This document shows positions 46,554-57,212 of a stretch of 64,000 bases of DNA, piece after piece. The DNA is from Buddleja alternifolia (taxonomy: Eukaryota > Streptophyta > Magnoliopsida > Lamiales > Scrophulariaceae): assembly GCA_019426215.1 (NCBI GenBank), contig CM033400.1, positions 24,474,568 to 24,538,567 on the forward strand. The letters run 5' to 3'. Numbering within the stretch: the stretch's first letter is position 1; the number at the start of each line of letters is the position of its first letter. Made by a program: the position numbers and the translations under genes. Below the pieces are notes generated by a model, which searched no databases, was not told where the DNA came from, and saw nothing but the letters and a program-made list of their open reading frames with translations.

Positions 46554-48037
46554 TGTTAAAAAATTTCATGTTAGATGTTTGGATGATGACAAGATAGGAT
46601 TTTACGTTAGACCCCAAAATATAATGTAAGTTTATGTTTCATAGATCAATTGTATAAGCGTTTGAAAGAACGTAATTTTGTTAGGCTTGTAATTTTTATC
46701 TTTGTAGATTTTAGACTCAGTTTTAGATACCGAATCGCTAATAGAATTCTAGGTGAGCCTATTAGAGATGGAGTTGAAGATCAGCGTCTAAAGTCAGAAG
46801 AAGATGAAGATTTATCCTTAGCGTCTGTCAAACGCTAAAGGACTATTTCAAGATTCATGGATCAAGCGCTCAAAGCACTCTAGCGATCAGTCAGATTCAT
46901 TGAAATAAATTCTCAAGTCATGAAGGACTTAAATGCAATCATTTAACGGACATTTATTTCCAACGAAAAAAAAAATTCAAATCCATTAAATGCCTGATAA
47001 GAGCATTAAATGTGATAAGCCAATTTGATTTATGGACAAGCCACCTTTTGACTAGACTGTCAGAAATTCAGAGTTTATAGCTGCTCCCGTCCAATCGGAA
47101 CCAGCAGGAATTCAGGAATGTCAGAGAAAAGGTATAATCACGCGTCGCATGAAAGGCACGCTCTCACATGTGCCCAACGGACATATTCCAAGAATTGCCT
47201 ATAAATACCTTACTTCTAGCAAACCCTAAAAAGGATACAGAGAGATATATACGTACATGCACAAGAAAAATTTGCTGAGGAAAAAGCTTAGACACTCCAT
47301 AGCCAAAATCTTTCAAGCTTTTTACATACATTCCATACAGTCAAAAATATCTCAAACATCTTCCAAAGAAGAAACCTAAACTCTTACTGAGATATTCCAA
47401 GTTGTTTGATCTTTCCAAAAATAAACAAACCCTTGTGATAAAACCCTCAACCTTTCATCTGAGTGAGAAAGTAGTTGAAACAGATAGTATTTCTGAGTGA
47501 GAGAAGCTTGTAGAAGAAGATCTTCATTGGTGCTGACATCTGTGTGATCAAGGAGCCCGAGATCATTTTCACCTAATTACTATCTTGTAGAAGCTTCTGT
47601 GTGATTCTTTGAAAATCATCTCAGTAAATTCCCTCCAAATGAAAAAGGAGAAGGATATAGCTGGGATTACATCTAGTGAACTTTATATATCTTGTGTTAT
47701 TTACTTTTATTATTGTCTTATTTCATATTATCTTATCTATTCTGAAAAAGACAAGTCAATCTGCTAAGCGACTATTTAACCAAAACGAACGCTAAAGCTT
47801 TAAAATCATTTTTGCTGTGCTAATCCTGATTAAGCGATCTAAGTGTTACCCTACTTTAGTAAATTGCTGAAATCACTAAGTCTAATTTATCTTTACTGAA
47901 GCGTCTGACCCAAGCGCTCAGCTTTCTAAGCGTTCTAATCTTTAAAAGTGATATGACATTTTGAAGTCGAAAAAGACTTCAGGGTCTATTCAACCCCCCC
48001 CCTTCTAGACCCTTTCGTATGCCACTTGGGACCACCA
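46554..48037 (+). mobile_element. Solo SIRE-lineage LTR (1484 bp) in the post-pol ORF
   Basis: From TGTTAAAAAATTTCATG to ...CTTGGGACCACCA, with perfect duplication GCTGT (46549-46553 and 48038-48042). Same subfamily as the LTRs of the 4891 element, different from its host element, so a separate, later insertion. Its removal would leave the ORF frame continuous. Confidence 0.95.
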
Positions 48038-48272
48038 GCTGTGGTCATGTTCCAAAAGAAAATTTTTTGGGTAAAAAGATGATTTCTACTCTTCTCCATC
48101 CTGCTACGGTTGGTGGTACTGCGTTGCCGAAGGAAGAACGGGCTCGACGCCACGAAGACCAGCTGAGCAAGAAGCAAGAAGAGGTAGCACTTCAGAGAAT
48201 TGTTGCAGCTGAGTTTAAAGAAGATTTTCCGAAGTTGGCGTCTCCCGCGAAAGTGACGAAGTTGTTGAAGAT

Positions 48273-48808
48273 AAAACAGTATTTCTGAGTGAGAGAAGCT
48301 TGTCATAAGCAGATCTTAGCCGAGTTAAAATCTTTGTGATCAGGGAACTCGAGATCAAGTCTTCACCATTTGCTACTGTGTTGCAGCTGTCTTTGTGAAG
48401 ATTCGTGATTCATTTTAGTGAATTCCTCTTGTGTGGAAAGAGTAGAAAGACATAGCTGAGATTATACAAACCCAGTGAACCTTACAATTCTCGTGTCTTA
48501 TTTACTTACTATTTTATGACTTACTATCTTCATACATTGTCATAAAGCGTACTTTACTAAATCTCTAAAAGCGACTAAATATTTTATAAGCGCCTACCTA
48601 TTAACTCAGAGAGACTTGTACAAAACTTCCGCTGTGCTAACCCTGATATAAGTGCTGAGCGCCCGATCCATATTGATCAAGCACTCAAAACTAGTGTCTA
48701 AGTTATCTTTCTAAAATCAAATCTTAAAATTCGAAAAGAATTTAAGGGTCTATTCAACCCCCCCCCCCCCCCCCCCCAGACCCTTTTATATGTCACTTGG
48801 GACCAACA
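48273..48808 (+). repeat. Partial 3' LTR of SIRE-lineage element
   Basis: Collinear with the 5' LTR from about 37974 ('aaaacagtatttctgagtgag') to the ACCAACA end. It includes a run of 20 C (48758-48777), then the ATAAA duplication. Confidence 0.85.
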
Positions 48809-48813
48809 ATAAA

Positions 48814-49202
48814 TATCATTTACCTTCTCCTACTCAAATCAACTACGCTTTAAAAAGTAAATTGATACCAAAACTGACTAAGTGAAAACTTGAATTCTAA
48901 AATTTGCTTCATACATTCTTGATAAACATAAATTCCGAGGCAACAATTGAAAATTTTTAAGGAAAAATAATCCTGAAAAAAATTATTTTGGTGTGAATGT
49001 AAATAATGACTTCCATGACCATATTATATAACAAGGATTGACACCTGGCTAAGATTCTAGTAAAAATTTCAACTAAATATTGATTTTGGGGTAAAGTGAT
49101 ACACATTACATTTTCTCGGGGGCATAGTCTCTTTTTTTGAATTTTCAAAGGGTTTAATGCTAACAGGTAAATTTTAAAGAGGTGAAGTGCATTTTGCCCT
49201 AG
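48814..49202. other. Right part of MULE-like element, non-coding
   Basis: Remainder of the TIR element beyond the SIRE insertion, containing the right inverted repeat. No gene. Confidence 0.5.
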
Positions 49203-50345
49203 TATTAAATGCACACTAACTAAAAGTGCATATTTGGTAAATATTAGTACAAATAATTAATACAATTGTTGTATGTACTCATTACATATATTTATTTATT
49301 TATGAATAAATAAATAAGATTAACCTTATGTAACACTACATTTAATTATTATTTATACATAATTTTATTATAGAGTTCTAATGTAATTATACTTTTTATT
49401 TTCGGAGTTACTAAGAATTTATTTATTTTATTTGTTTTTGACTCTTTTGCCATTAAAAAATTGAACTACGTAGAAATATTTTAGGTGTATATGCCAAAAG
49501 TTCCATGAACCAATTCAAATCCAAAACTCTCCTTTTCAATTTATTTTCTTTGCGCCCCACCAAAACTAATACCAATACAACTATACAAGTCGAATAAATA
49601 ATGTCGTACTAATCAACAAACTATCGAACAAATATATAATATTTGTAGTATTAATTGTATTAAATGCACAAGATCCAAAGGTGCATATTTGGCAACATGG
49701 TCTCAATCTGCAATCTCTTTCCTATTGCAAGGTATTGGGCTAATAATATGTATCGAATAAAAGTTCAACAATTACACGTATTATTAATCTAGTACCCTTG
49801 CAAAAGGAGATGCAATAAAGATTGCAATACAAGATCTCATTTACAATTTAGTGTCGGGGATTGTGTTTTACCTCTCTCTCTCTTCGTTTATCCATGGACA
49901 TGTTTACCTTGATGTTACTGTTTCATTTGCCCATTTCATTTCTTCTTGTACAGTTGTACTGCTACTTTATTAAATGACTCTTTACTTTCTTAGTTAATGA
50001 AGTGTATGTTTATGTTAAAAAAAAAAAAAGGTGCACATTTGGCAAATAAAATAATATTGCAAATTAGTCCATACAAGGTGCCACTGCCACCTTGTTATAC
50101 GTAATACCTCTTAAGGGATTTCTAATCAAAGCAATTGAAATAAAATCAATAACCGAATTGAGTGGGATATTGTATCTACTTCTTTTACCGAATGAATTAA
50201 TAAAATTTATCTTATGTAATTCTACATCGATAGTTATCTATACGTAATCTCATTGTAGAGTTCTAATGTAATTATACTTCTTCTTAATTATTGTAAATAC
50301 TTTAAGTTTATTTTTTACTCTTTTGTCATTGAAAACTCCAAAATG
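49203..50345. repeat. Tandem duplication, period about 455 bp
   Basis: 'tattaaatgcaca' at 49203 and 49658 starts two units. The second contains a retroposon (49696-50026), and then repeats 'cttatgtaa' and 'gagttctaatgtaattatact' in the same order (49374 and 50259). A further related stretch lies left of the MULE-like element (about 34985-35120 resembles 49515-49655), so the TIR element probably inserted into this array. Confidence 0.65.
49696..50026 (+). mobile_element. Short poly(A) retroposon (LINE tail or SINE)
   Basis: Flanked by a duplication of about 19 bp, 'aaaggtgcatatttggcaa' (49677-49695) and the same with one difference (50027-50045), and ending in about 13 A. No clear pol III A/B boxes, and the sequence looks like a LINE 3' untranslated tail. 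Confidence 0.65.
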
Positions 50346-51327
50346 TTAAAAAACCAACTTGATCTAGGTCGTATTTCGTTAGAGCTACAAAATGGATCAG
50401 TCGAGGCTCGGGTAGGACCCGACTCGGAGATTAATAGATTATAGATTGCACTCTAATGAAGAGTTGCCTACGTACCTATCAACAGGATCAACTCTAACAT
50501 AGTTCAAATCATATTCATAATTCAAATCATATAAAGGATCCTAACATAAACCTCGTAATTTATAAGTGGGTCTACTCAGGATCTAGATTGAAGCTCGTAG
50601 CTCAGAGCTACAGTGAATCTGCTAGTGAATTTTGTGAATAGTGAATGTGTGCCTAATTTGGGCACTCATGGGTGTATTTATAGGTGACATCGTGACAGAT
50701 ACAAGGATGACATATGCATTATTCAGATTGGAACATGTGGCCAGATTGGACCATCTTTATAGCTCGGGTCGCGGTTCAAGTCATGGATGCTCCGAAAATG
50801 GACCGCGGATCCTCTTCCTGACATGGACCATATCTCGATTTGGGCCTTTATTTAGTTTTTCGGCCTTTTAGTATTGAAGTAAATTTATATGCCCAAATAT
50901 GGATATATCATCTAGTCCCCCACTTCGTAATACAATAGAGGACGAGGTATGAAATGAGATAGATATTGAGCTATGAAGTATAGTGATTTAACCCAAATTC
51001 GGGAACTTAAGTTTCTCAGTCAGGAGTGACTCGACCCGCTCCATGGGTATAATGATGAACAAATCTAGACTCCAAATTTGTAAGTGTAAAGGAACGTACT
51101 TCTCAGTTTATACACTCGTTAATAATGAATATACGAGGCTAATTCTGGAGAAAATATTCTAGAGATTCCAACCCCCAATAAATGTTATGAGGGGGGTATT
51201 TAAAGTGCACACTCTGTACCAATGGTTGTTGGGCATTCATAGAATGCTAACAGGTAGCACCAATGAATGGTGGATGACTCGTATTTGTGGGGTCGGGTCA
51301 ACGAACGACCCGACCCGATATTGTTAC
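50345..51327 (-). repeat. LTR-like segment of a Tat-like gypsy element
   Basis: Read on the minus strand, it has a TATA box (CCTATAAATACACCC, about 50678), then 'gtaggcaactc' further downstream and an end ...AACA near 50345. 'gcctacgtacc' is a phrase common in plant gypsy LTRs. A second, partial segment of similar layout ('gggccttt...catc.agtcccc') occurs at 53019-53140. No primer site was found, so the boundaries are tentative. Confidence 0.4.
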
Positions 51328-51328
51328 T
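51273..51328 (+). repeat. 56-bp direct repeat, left copy, with palindrome
   Basis: Identical over 56 bases to 52963-53018. It contains the inverted repeat GGGTCGGGTC-(7 bases)-GACCCGACCC, able to form a 10-bp hairpin. Lies at the left edge of the Athila-like LTR. Confidence 0.95.
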
Positions 51329-52962
51329 GATAGGAGTCATTTTTACGTGTTAATAAGCCCCTTTGCGTTTATGTTTTAGGTTCATTTATCGCTTGATTTT
51401 GTCACTTGTGCGTTTAATTCGTGCATTAAGTGATTTCATTCCTTAAGTGGATACAATCGAATAAAGGGTGGAAAAAGGACGTATAAAACAAGTTTAGGCC
51501 AAGATGTTTCACACCTCTACAACCAAACAAGCAAGAAATAAGCTGGAGTTAGCTAAAATCATGTTTGAGTACCATTTCCGCACATCTGGGCGCCAAATCA
51601 GAAACAACCACCACATTGGAACGTCATTTTGATATATTTAGAGACAGCATTGGATCAAGTGGTCTTCTACAAAGTTGTAGATGTATGTCTTATCGTCACA
51701 TGGGGACTTGAAGCATCAAATTCGGAGGTCTGTGGAGAATTTTATGAATAAAACACTATCTCTGCGCTGGAAAACACGAAAGTGGCAGCTCCCATTCTTA
51801 GTAGGTGGAAAACAAGAGAATGGTAGCTCACATTCTTGGTAGGAGGAAAGTAAGAGAATGTTAGGTGGAAAACAAGAGAATGGTAGTTCACATTCTTGGT
51901 AGATGGAAAGCAAGAGAATGGTAGGTGGAAAGAAAAGAGAATGGAAGGACATGTTCTTGGTAGGTGGATTTTTTGGCTATAAAAGGAGGATTGGAGGCCA
52001 TCCTACAAACACACTTGAAAACACATTCCCCATTGGGGGAGCCTAAACACATCCTATCATCATCTTCAACATCCTTAGATTAGTTATGAAGATTATCAAG
52101 AACCTTTGAAGGTGAAGAAATCAAGAAGCATGGAAGAGATGAAGATCGAAGTTCAACCATCAAAAATACGAGGGAGTTTCTTAGATTTAGATTTGTTTTT
52201 GTCTATGAATATGAATCTTAATTTAAGTTCCTATCTTTTATCTTTTATGATGAAATAGATTCTTCGAACTAAGGCCATGTTGAGGCTTAATTATGATAAT
52301 TGAGATATAAATTGTGTTTTTCATATTAATTCTATTGTTGCTTTGTGTCTTGATCTTGTTTGAATGCATCATATGCTTAGCTACCATATGCATGATTTAT
52401 TGCTTAAATTATTCGTTCGAGAGAAGGTAATTTAAGGTGCAAAGATGATCATCACATAATCCGTAAAAAATAGGAAATTGCCCCTAGAGATAGGTAGAGA
52501 TTCCCGGGTGCAGTTAGCCGGATTAATCCGGGGAAATTCTAGAACTTGAATGCATGATTGTTGGTTAGATTCTCGGATAGACATATCTAGAGAACCATCA
52601 ATTAATCATAGGATTATTACAGCCGAGACATCGGGTAGTAATTATTTAAGGTTTTTTCCACCAAAGCAACATTAGTCTAATAATATGAGAACATGTTTGT
52701 AATGAAAATTGATTAATTTATGCCAACACATGTGTCTTAGTTGCTCTCTTCCATAGCTATCTTGATTTCGACATCTTGTTTCTTATATCTTACTTCCATA
52801 ATATTTTAGTTAATTTTTGTTTTAGTTTAAGTTCTTCAATTGCTTTAAAATTATAAACTAAGATACAAGTCCTTGAGGTTCGACAACCCGGACTTTATTG
52901 TCCACTTTATTACTACACACGACCAGTCCACTTGCTGTTTAATACACGTAAGGATTTTTCGT
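51328..52962 (+). mobile_element. Athila-like solo LTR
   Basis: Starts TGATAGGAGTCATTTTTACGTGTT, cognate to TGATAAGAGGTG at 12745 and similar in order: the 'gcgccaaatcagaaacaacc' module, TATA box (CTATAAAAGG, about 51974), 'agattcccgggtg', 'gaggttcgacaacccggactt' and 'tactacacacgac'. A minisatellite ('gtaggtggaaaacaagagaatg' units) fills about 51776-51966. No primer site follows; instead the 56-bp repeat recurs. Confidence 0.75.
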
Positions 52963-53018
52963 GATGACTCGTATTTGTGGGGTCGGGTCAACGAACGACC
53001 CGACCCGATATTGTTACT
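52963..53018 (+). repeat. 56-bp direct repeat, right copy
   Basis: Perfect copy of 51273-51328. Far longer than the 5-bp duplication expected for LTR integration. Confidence 0.95.
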
Positions 53019-53348
53019 TAGCGCGGACCTAGTCTAGCAATTCGGTTTTTGGGCCTTTGTTGGGCCTGGGTTCCTTATTCACTTCCTATTAAGCTTTATC
53101 CTCTATTTTACTATATCATTAAGTCCCCACTTCTTTAGTCTGAAGAATTAGGCGTGTAACGACTTGAATTCATGCTGAGGAAATAGTGATTTAGTTACGA
53201 CTTGAACATATGCCTCCTCGTACTCGTTTTCATAACCATTATCAGTGGGTATTCTAACTCAATTATATTTCCTTTTTCATTTTTTGTTTTTATCATAAAT
53301 AATAATTTTATCATTAATTTACCTATATTAATAGGAGTCATTATTTCT

Positions 53349-53578
53349 CAAGAGACGTGTCTTTTCTGGAAACAGACGTGTCTTTTTTGGCAATTAATGT
53401 CTCTTTATATCGAGAGACGTGTAGCCCAGTTAACGCTCAGCCGTCACATCTACTGGCCTCAACAGTCCTGTCATTTAATATCATTAGTCACCGTTCATCC
53501 GAAGCTTCTCTTTATTTTAACCGTTGGATGTAATCAATCCAGACCGTCGCATCTCCTACTCTCATCTCCCTATAAATA
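53349..53578 (+). promoter_or_regulatory. Promoter-like region of the Tat-like element
   Basis: Three 'gagacgtgt'-type repeats (53349-53421), an 'aaccgttggatg' stretch and TATAAATA at 53571-53578, about 187 bp before the ATG at 53758. The layout suits an LTR or element promoter; direct evidence is lacking. Confidence 0.4.
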
Positions 53579-53757
53579 GTCCTCCAGGGTTTTTCACTTT
53601 TTACTTTCATCTTTACCTTTTAGAGAGAGAATTTTGTAGTGGGAGATTTTTACAGAAAGATTACGATCGTCTAACTGAACGAGTGGTCTTCAGTTCGTAC
53701 ATCCTCCAAAAACTTCCAACTCGTAGGTACTCATTGTTTTTTATTTTCTTTCTTGTT

Positions 53758-54388
53758 ATGATGGCTCGTACTCGTTCATCCGCGTCTGTTAACAACAATG
53801 AAATCCTCAGTTCTTCTGATGAAGAGGCTGGGTCGGATGCTCTAGACCAACTGGTCGAAGATTATGCTCCGACAGGCGATGTCCCTGAGTCATCTAATAG
53901 AAATCAAAATCCTGAGTTGTCTCGAAGAGTCGAAGATGCAGAGCCCCTAGTAGATTTAGAGGGGCCCGCTGACATTAACACCCACATAATCTGGCTTAAT
54001 CAAGTGTCAACTGTTAGGTCTACCAGGGAGAACAAGTTGAGGGTCAAGTATTATATTCCCGCGAATTATATAATTCGTTTTCCTGGACCTTCGGATCGTA
54101 TGCATAAGCCACCAATAGGCTTTCGTACATTTCACCATGCACACCTTACTTTGGGAGTTAGGTTCCCCCTCCACTCGTGTATTAATGACATTTTGTTAAA
54201 TTACGGATTGACTCCAACACAACTTTTGCCCAACTCATATAGGCATATAGTTCTCTTTATAGTTTTAATGACCGGTTATGGGCATCCGGCTAGCTTAGCT
54301 AATTTTCATAGAATGTTTTTTCTTAACCGTTGTAAGATTGCAACCCAGCGCGGTTTCTTTTATTTTTCACCCCGTCAAGATGCCATTT
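53758..54388 (+). pseudogene. Tat-like element ORF with gypsy-type 'Transposase_28' domain, truncated
   Basis: ATG at 53758 (MMARTRSSASVNNNE). An acidic, disordered start of about 75 residues is followed by a folded part with 'YIIRFPGPSDRMHKPPIGF', 'GVRFPLHSCINDILLNYGL' and 'QLLPNSYRHIVLFIVL'. This matches my recollection of the 'putative gypsy type transposon' domain, found in an extra ORF of Tat-group elements. Frame stays open to 54430, but from about 54388 the sequence is the antisense of an RNase H, so the last dozen residues are spurious. Confidence 0.7.
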
Positions 54389-54885
54389 TCAAACCCGCAA
54401 TCAATGCTTCATACTCTGCTTTGTATTCGTGACATCGAAGTTTAGTTTTATTGCAAACTCCAAGTCGTTTCCTTCAGGAGAACGAAACCATACTCCGACT
54501 CCTCCTCGTCTCGTCATCAATGATCCATCTACGTGTAACGACCAAGGGAGCGTATCTAAAGATGAAATTGAGGCCACCACATCGGGGTTTACCATCATCT
54601 CCACCAGAAAATCTGCCATCACTTGGGCTTTGGTCGAAGTACGACTCTTGTATTCAATACTAAACTCGCCTAACTCGACGGCCCATTTTATAAGTCTCCC
54701 CGACACATTAGGTTTTGAAAGTACTTGCTTCAAAGGTTGATCTGTTAGTACAATTATATGATGAGACTGAAAATACGGCCTGAGCTTCCTAGCTGTAGTC
54801 ATTAGCGCAAGTGCCCATTTTTCAATTTCTAAATAATTTAACTCAGCCCCTTGTATCAACTTGCTAACATAATACACAGGACGAT
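54389..54885 (-). pseudogene. Tat-lineage RNase H plus second (archaeal-type) RNase H, fragment
   Basis: On the minus strand: 'PVYYVSKLIQGAELNYLEIEKWALAL' type RNase H, 'LTDQPLKQVL' and 'MADFLVEM', then a spacer and a second RNase H-like start (SLHVDGS...GGVGVW...NTKAEYEALIAG). This tandem pair is characteristic of the Tat group. A single-base change near 54418 moves the frame. The fragment ends at the inverted junction with the ORF on the left, and its upstream part is cut by the SIRE LTR at 54886. Confidence 0.8.
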
Positions 54886-56438
54886 TGTTGGTCCCAAGTG
54901 GCATACGAAAGGGTCTAGAAGGGGGGGTTGAATAGACCCTGAAGTCTTTTTCGACTTCAAAAGATTTCGTATTAAAATGGTTTTTGGATGCTTGAAATAG
55001 AAGACGCTTGAAGTGTCTAACGCTTGACTTAAGCGTTCACACAAAATATAGGCGCTTTGGCGAAGCGTCTGATGAATACTATTTTTAGAAAGTTAACTTA
55101 GACTTCAAGATTTGAATACTTTAACCAAGTAGATTTAAGCGTTCAGTTCTTTAATCAGTGTTAGCACAGCAGAATAATTTTCGGATTCTTCTCTTTGAAA
55201 GCTTTAGCATCACAAGAAGTTTCTTAGTTGCTTAGCTTTTGATTGTGTTTTACTTATGCAATGATATGATAGATGATGGAATTGACTGAAAAGTAAATGA
55301 CACAAAGTTTGTAAGGTTCGTTGGGTGATGTAATCCCAACTACGTCCTTCTTCTCCTTTGCACTCGGAGGCAATCCACTAAAATAATTCTCAAAGAATCA
55401 CACAGAATCTTCTACAAATTTGGGAGAGATGGATGTCGATGACTTGAGCTCCTTGATCACACAGATTTCTGCTCCAAATCACTTCAATCCCCTTGCTTCT
55501 TTCACCCAGAAATAATGCAAGTATCCAACTTCGACTTCACACAGATCGCGAGGCTTGGATGGAGTTTTCAAAAACGGTTTGTTTGATTTTGATGAAGTTC
55601 AAACAACTTGGGAATATCTCAGTAGGAAAGTGGTTTCTTCGAAAAGAATATTTGAGATATTTGTTGACTGTCTCAGGATTTGAAGAAAAGCAAGTGGAAT
55701 GTTTTTCTTGAATATTCTGGCTTTTCTGAGAATTTAAGGAATGAGACTTCAATGCAACAACAATTCGACTTGAAGATTAAAATGTTCTTGCTATTTGGCT
55801 TGTTGTTGAAGTCATATTTATAGGCATTTTTTGAGAAAGTGTCCGTTTGACACATGCACAGGCGCGTTTCTCTCACTTCCGCGAGTGAACAACTTTTGTC
55901 CTTTTTCCTGAAAATCTGCTACACAAAAGTTGGTGCTGCAGTCTGAGATAGTTGACAGTCCAATATGGTGGCTTCTCCGTACGTCTGAAAGTGCTTATCA
56001 CATTTAATGCTCTTATCAGCATTTAATGCATTTGAATTAAATACTCGTTGGTACTTAATGCTTTGAGAATATTTGCATTAAACTCCTTCTGGACTTGGAA
56101 ATAAATTCAGGTGAAATCACGTCTGTCCCATAAGGTAACGCTTGATATAGCTGGTCAATTGAACGCTTGGAGACTGTATCTTCTTTCAGAGATCAGGCGC
56201 TTGAGTCTTTGAACTTTACCGCTGATAAACTCACTCAGAAATTATCAGACGCTCAGCTTAAGACTACGTTGCCTAACAATCTAAAATAAAATAAAGCAAA
56301 GTCTAATAAGCCTATTACAAATCTTACGCTTCAAAGCTTATACAAATTTTTCTACCAAAATAAAACTTACATATTTTTTGGGTCTAACAAAAAATCTTAA
56401 TTGTCATCATCAAAACTTCTAACATGAAATTCCTAACA
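54886..56438 (-). repeat. 3' LTR of minus-strand SIRE-lineage element (1553 bp)
   Basis: TGTTGGTCCCAAG...ATTCCTAACA. TATA box on the minus strand at about 55817. Short homopolymer (7 G at about 54920) where relatives have 9 to 20. Confidence 0.9.
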
Positions 56439-56453
56439 ATTTTCCCCTTTTTG
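56439..56453 (-). promoter_or_regulatory. Polypurine tract
   Basis: The minus strand reads AAAAAGGGGAAAATT directly before the LTR, matching the tract at 10890-10902. Confidence 0.8.
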
Positions 56454-57212
56454 ATGATGGCAATACTTACTCTTTTATAGTTCAGGAGTTAGACAGCCAA
56501 AAGTAAAAGTTAGCTTTGATTAGATAACGTTAGTTAAAGTTAGTTACGCTTCAACGAGATGTTTCAGCTAAAAACAATGCATTTTTACAACTGAACAAGT
56601 AAAGATGTAAAAGACAAGAATATAGATAATGTAAAATCAGAAAGTTTTAACGTCTTGGTCTGACTTTGTATCGCTTGGGCATTTCAGCTTGGATAGCTTC
56701 AGTCAGATTGTCTTCCAAGGTCATCATTGCTTCATGATCTTTGTTGATTATGAGCTTATTTTCTTCTTGTTGTCTCTTTTTAAAGGCAGTAAAATGATTG
56801 TCCCAGTCAGTTGGGTCAATACCAATATACCTTAGGCACATTCGAAAAGCTTGGATAAAGTCAGTCATTTTCCTCTCTTCAGCTAAGATTTTTAGATCTG
56901 TAGGTTCTGGAATGGACGTTCTTTGAAGAGGGATGTCAAACTGTTTAAGCAGTGCTCTTGTAGATATTGGTAGATTTGGATATAACGCTCTTGGAGCTTC
57001 TCTTAGTGTACTACTGGGCGCTCCAGATGTACTTTGTTTCAGAGCAGTTATCCAGGATGGAAGACTAAGCGCAGAATGAGAAGGAAGCACTTGACGCTTA
57101 GGAGACGGAGGCTCTTTAGCTCTTGAACTAGACTCTTTCCTCTTTTCTCCTTTCTTCTTCTTTTCCCCCTTATTGCCATCATCAGATTTTAAGAAATGGT
57201 CTGTGAGTACAC

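Larger units (their letters stand above)
44889..48272 (+). pseudogene. Post-pol ('env-position') ORF, interrupted and 3'-deleted
   Basis: ATG at 44889 (MAPCKSSKSATVPP) with the same 'NPGFLVDWDYL' motif as the copies at 6353 and 62545. Coding continues at about 46056-46548 ('MMVAIAKSYQINWPRFIF', 'KPYGLLLSYVLY') and 48043-48272 ('NFLGKKMISTLL', 'ALPKEERAR'). A TIR element (about 45075-46054) and a solo LTR (46554-48037) interrupt it, and the ORF is fused at about 48272 to the 3' LTR remnant. The central and coiled-coil regions present in the other copies are deleted. Confidence 0.75.
35322..48808 (+). mobile_element. SIRE-lineage Ty1-copia element with gag, pol and post-pol ORF; three nested insertions
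   Basis: Perfect ATAAA duplication at both ends (35317-35321 and 48809-48813). Order: 5' LTR 35322-38511 (split by LTR-1 at 36174), primer site 38514, gag about 38608-39963, pol to about 44066, post-pol ORF 44889-48272 (split by a TIR element and a solo LTR), and a partial 3' LTR 48273-48808. A deletion removed the end of the post-pol ORF, the polypurine tract and the first two thirds of the 3' LTR. Without the nested insertions it is about 9.3 kb. Confidence 0.9.
35123..49199. mobile_element. MULE-like TIR element (about 0.6 kb) split by a SIRE-lineage element
   Basis: The left end 'ggggaaaatgtgcttcgccc' (35123 on) and the right end, complement 'gggcaaaatgcacttcacc' (to 49199), are inverted copies. 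Similarity runs inward for about 150-200 bases ('agagacttgcccc' against 'agagactatgcccc'). Flanking 9-mers TAATATCAA and TAGTATTAA agree at 7 of 9. No transposase seen. The element's centre was hit by the 13.5-kb insertion at 35322-48808. Confidence 0.6.
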
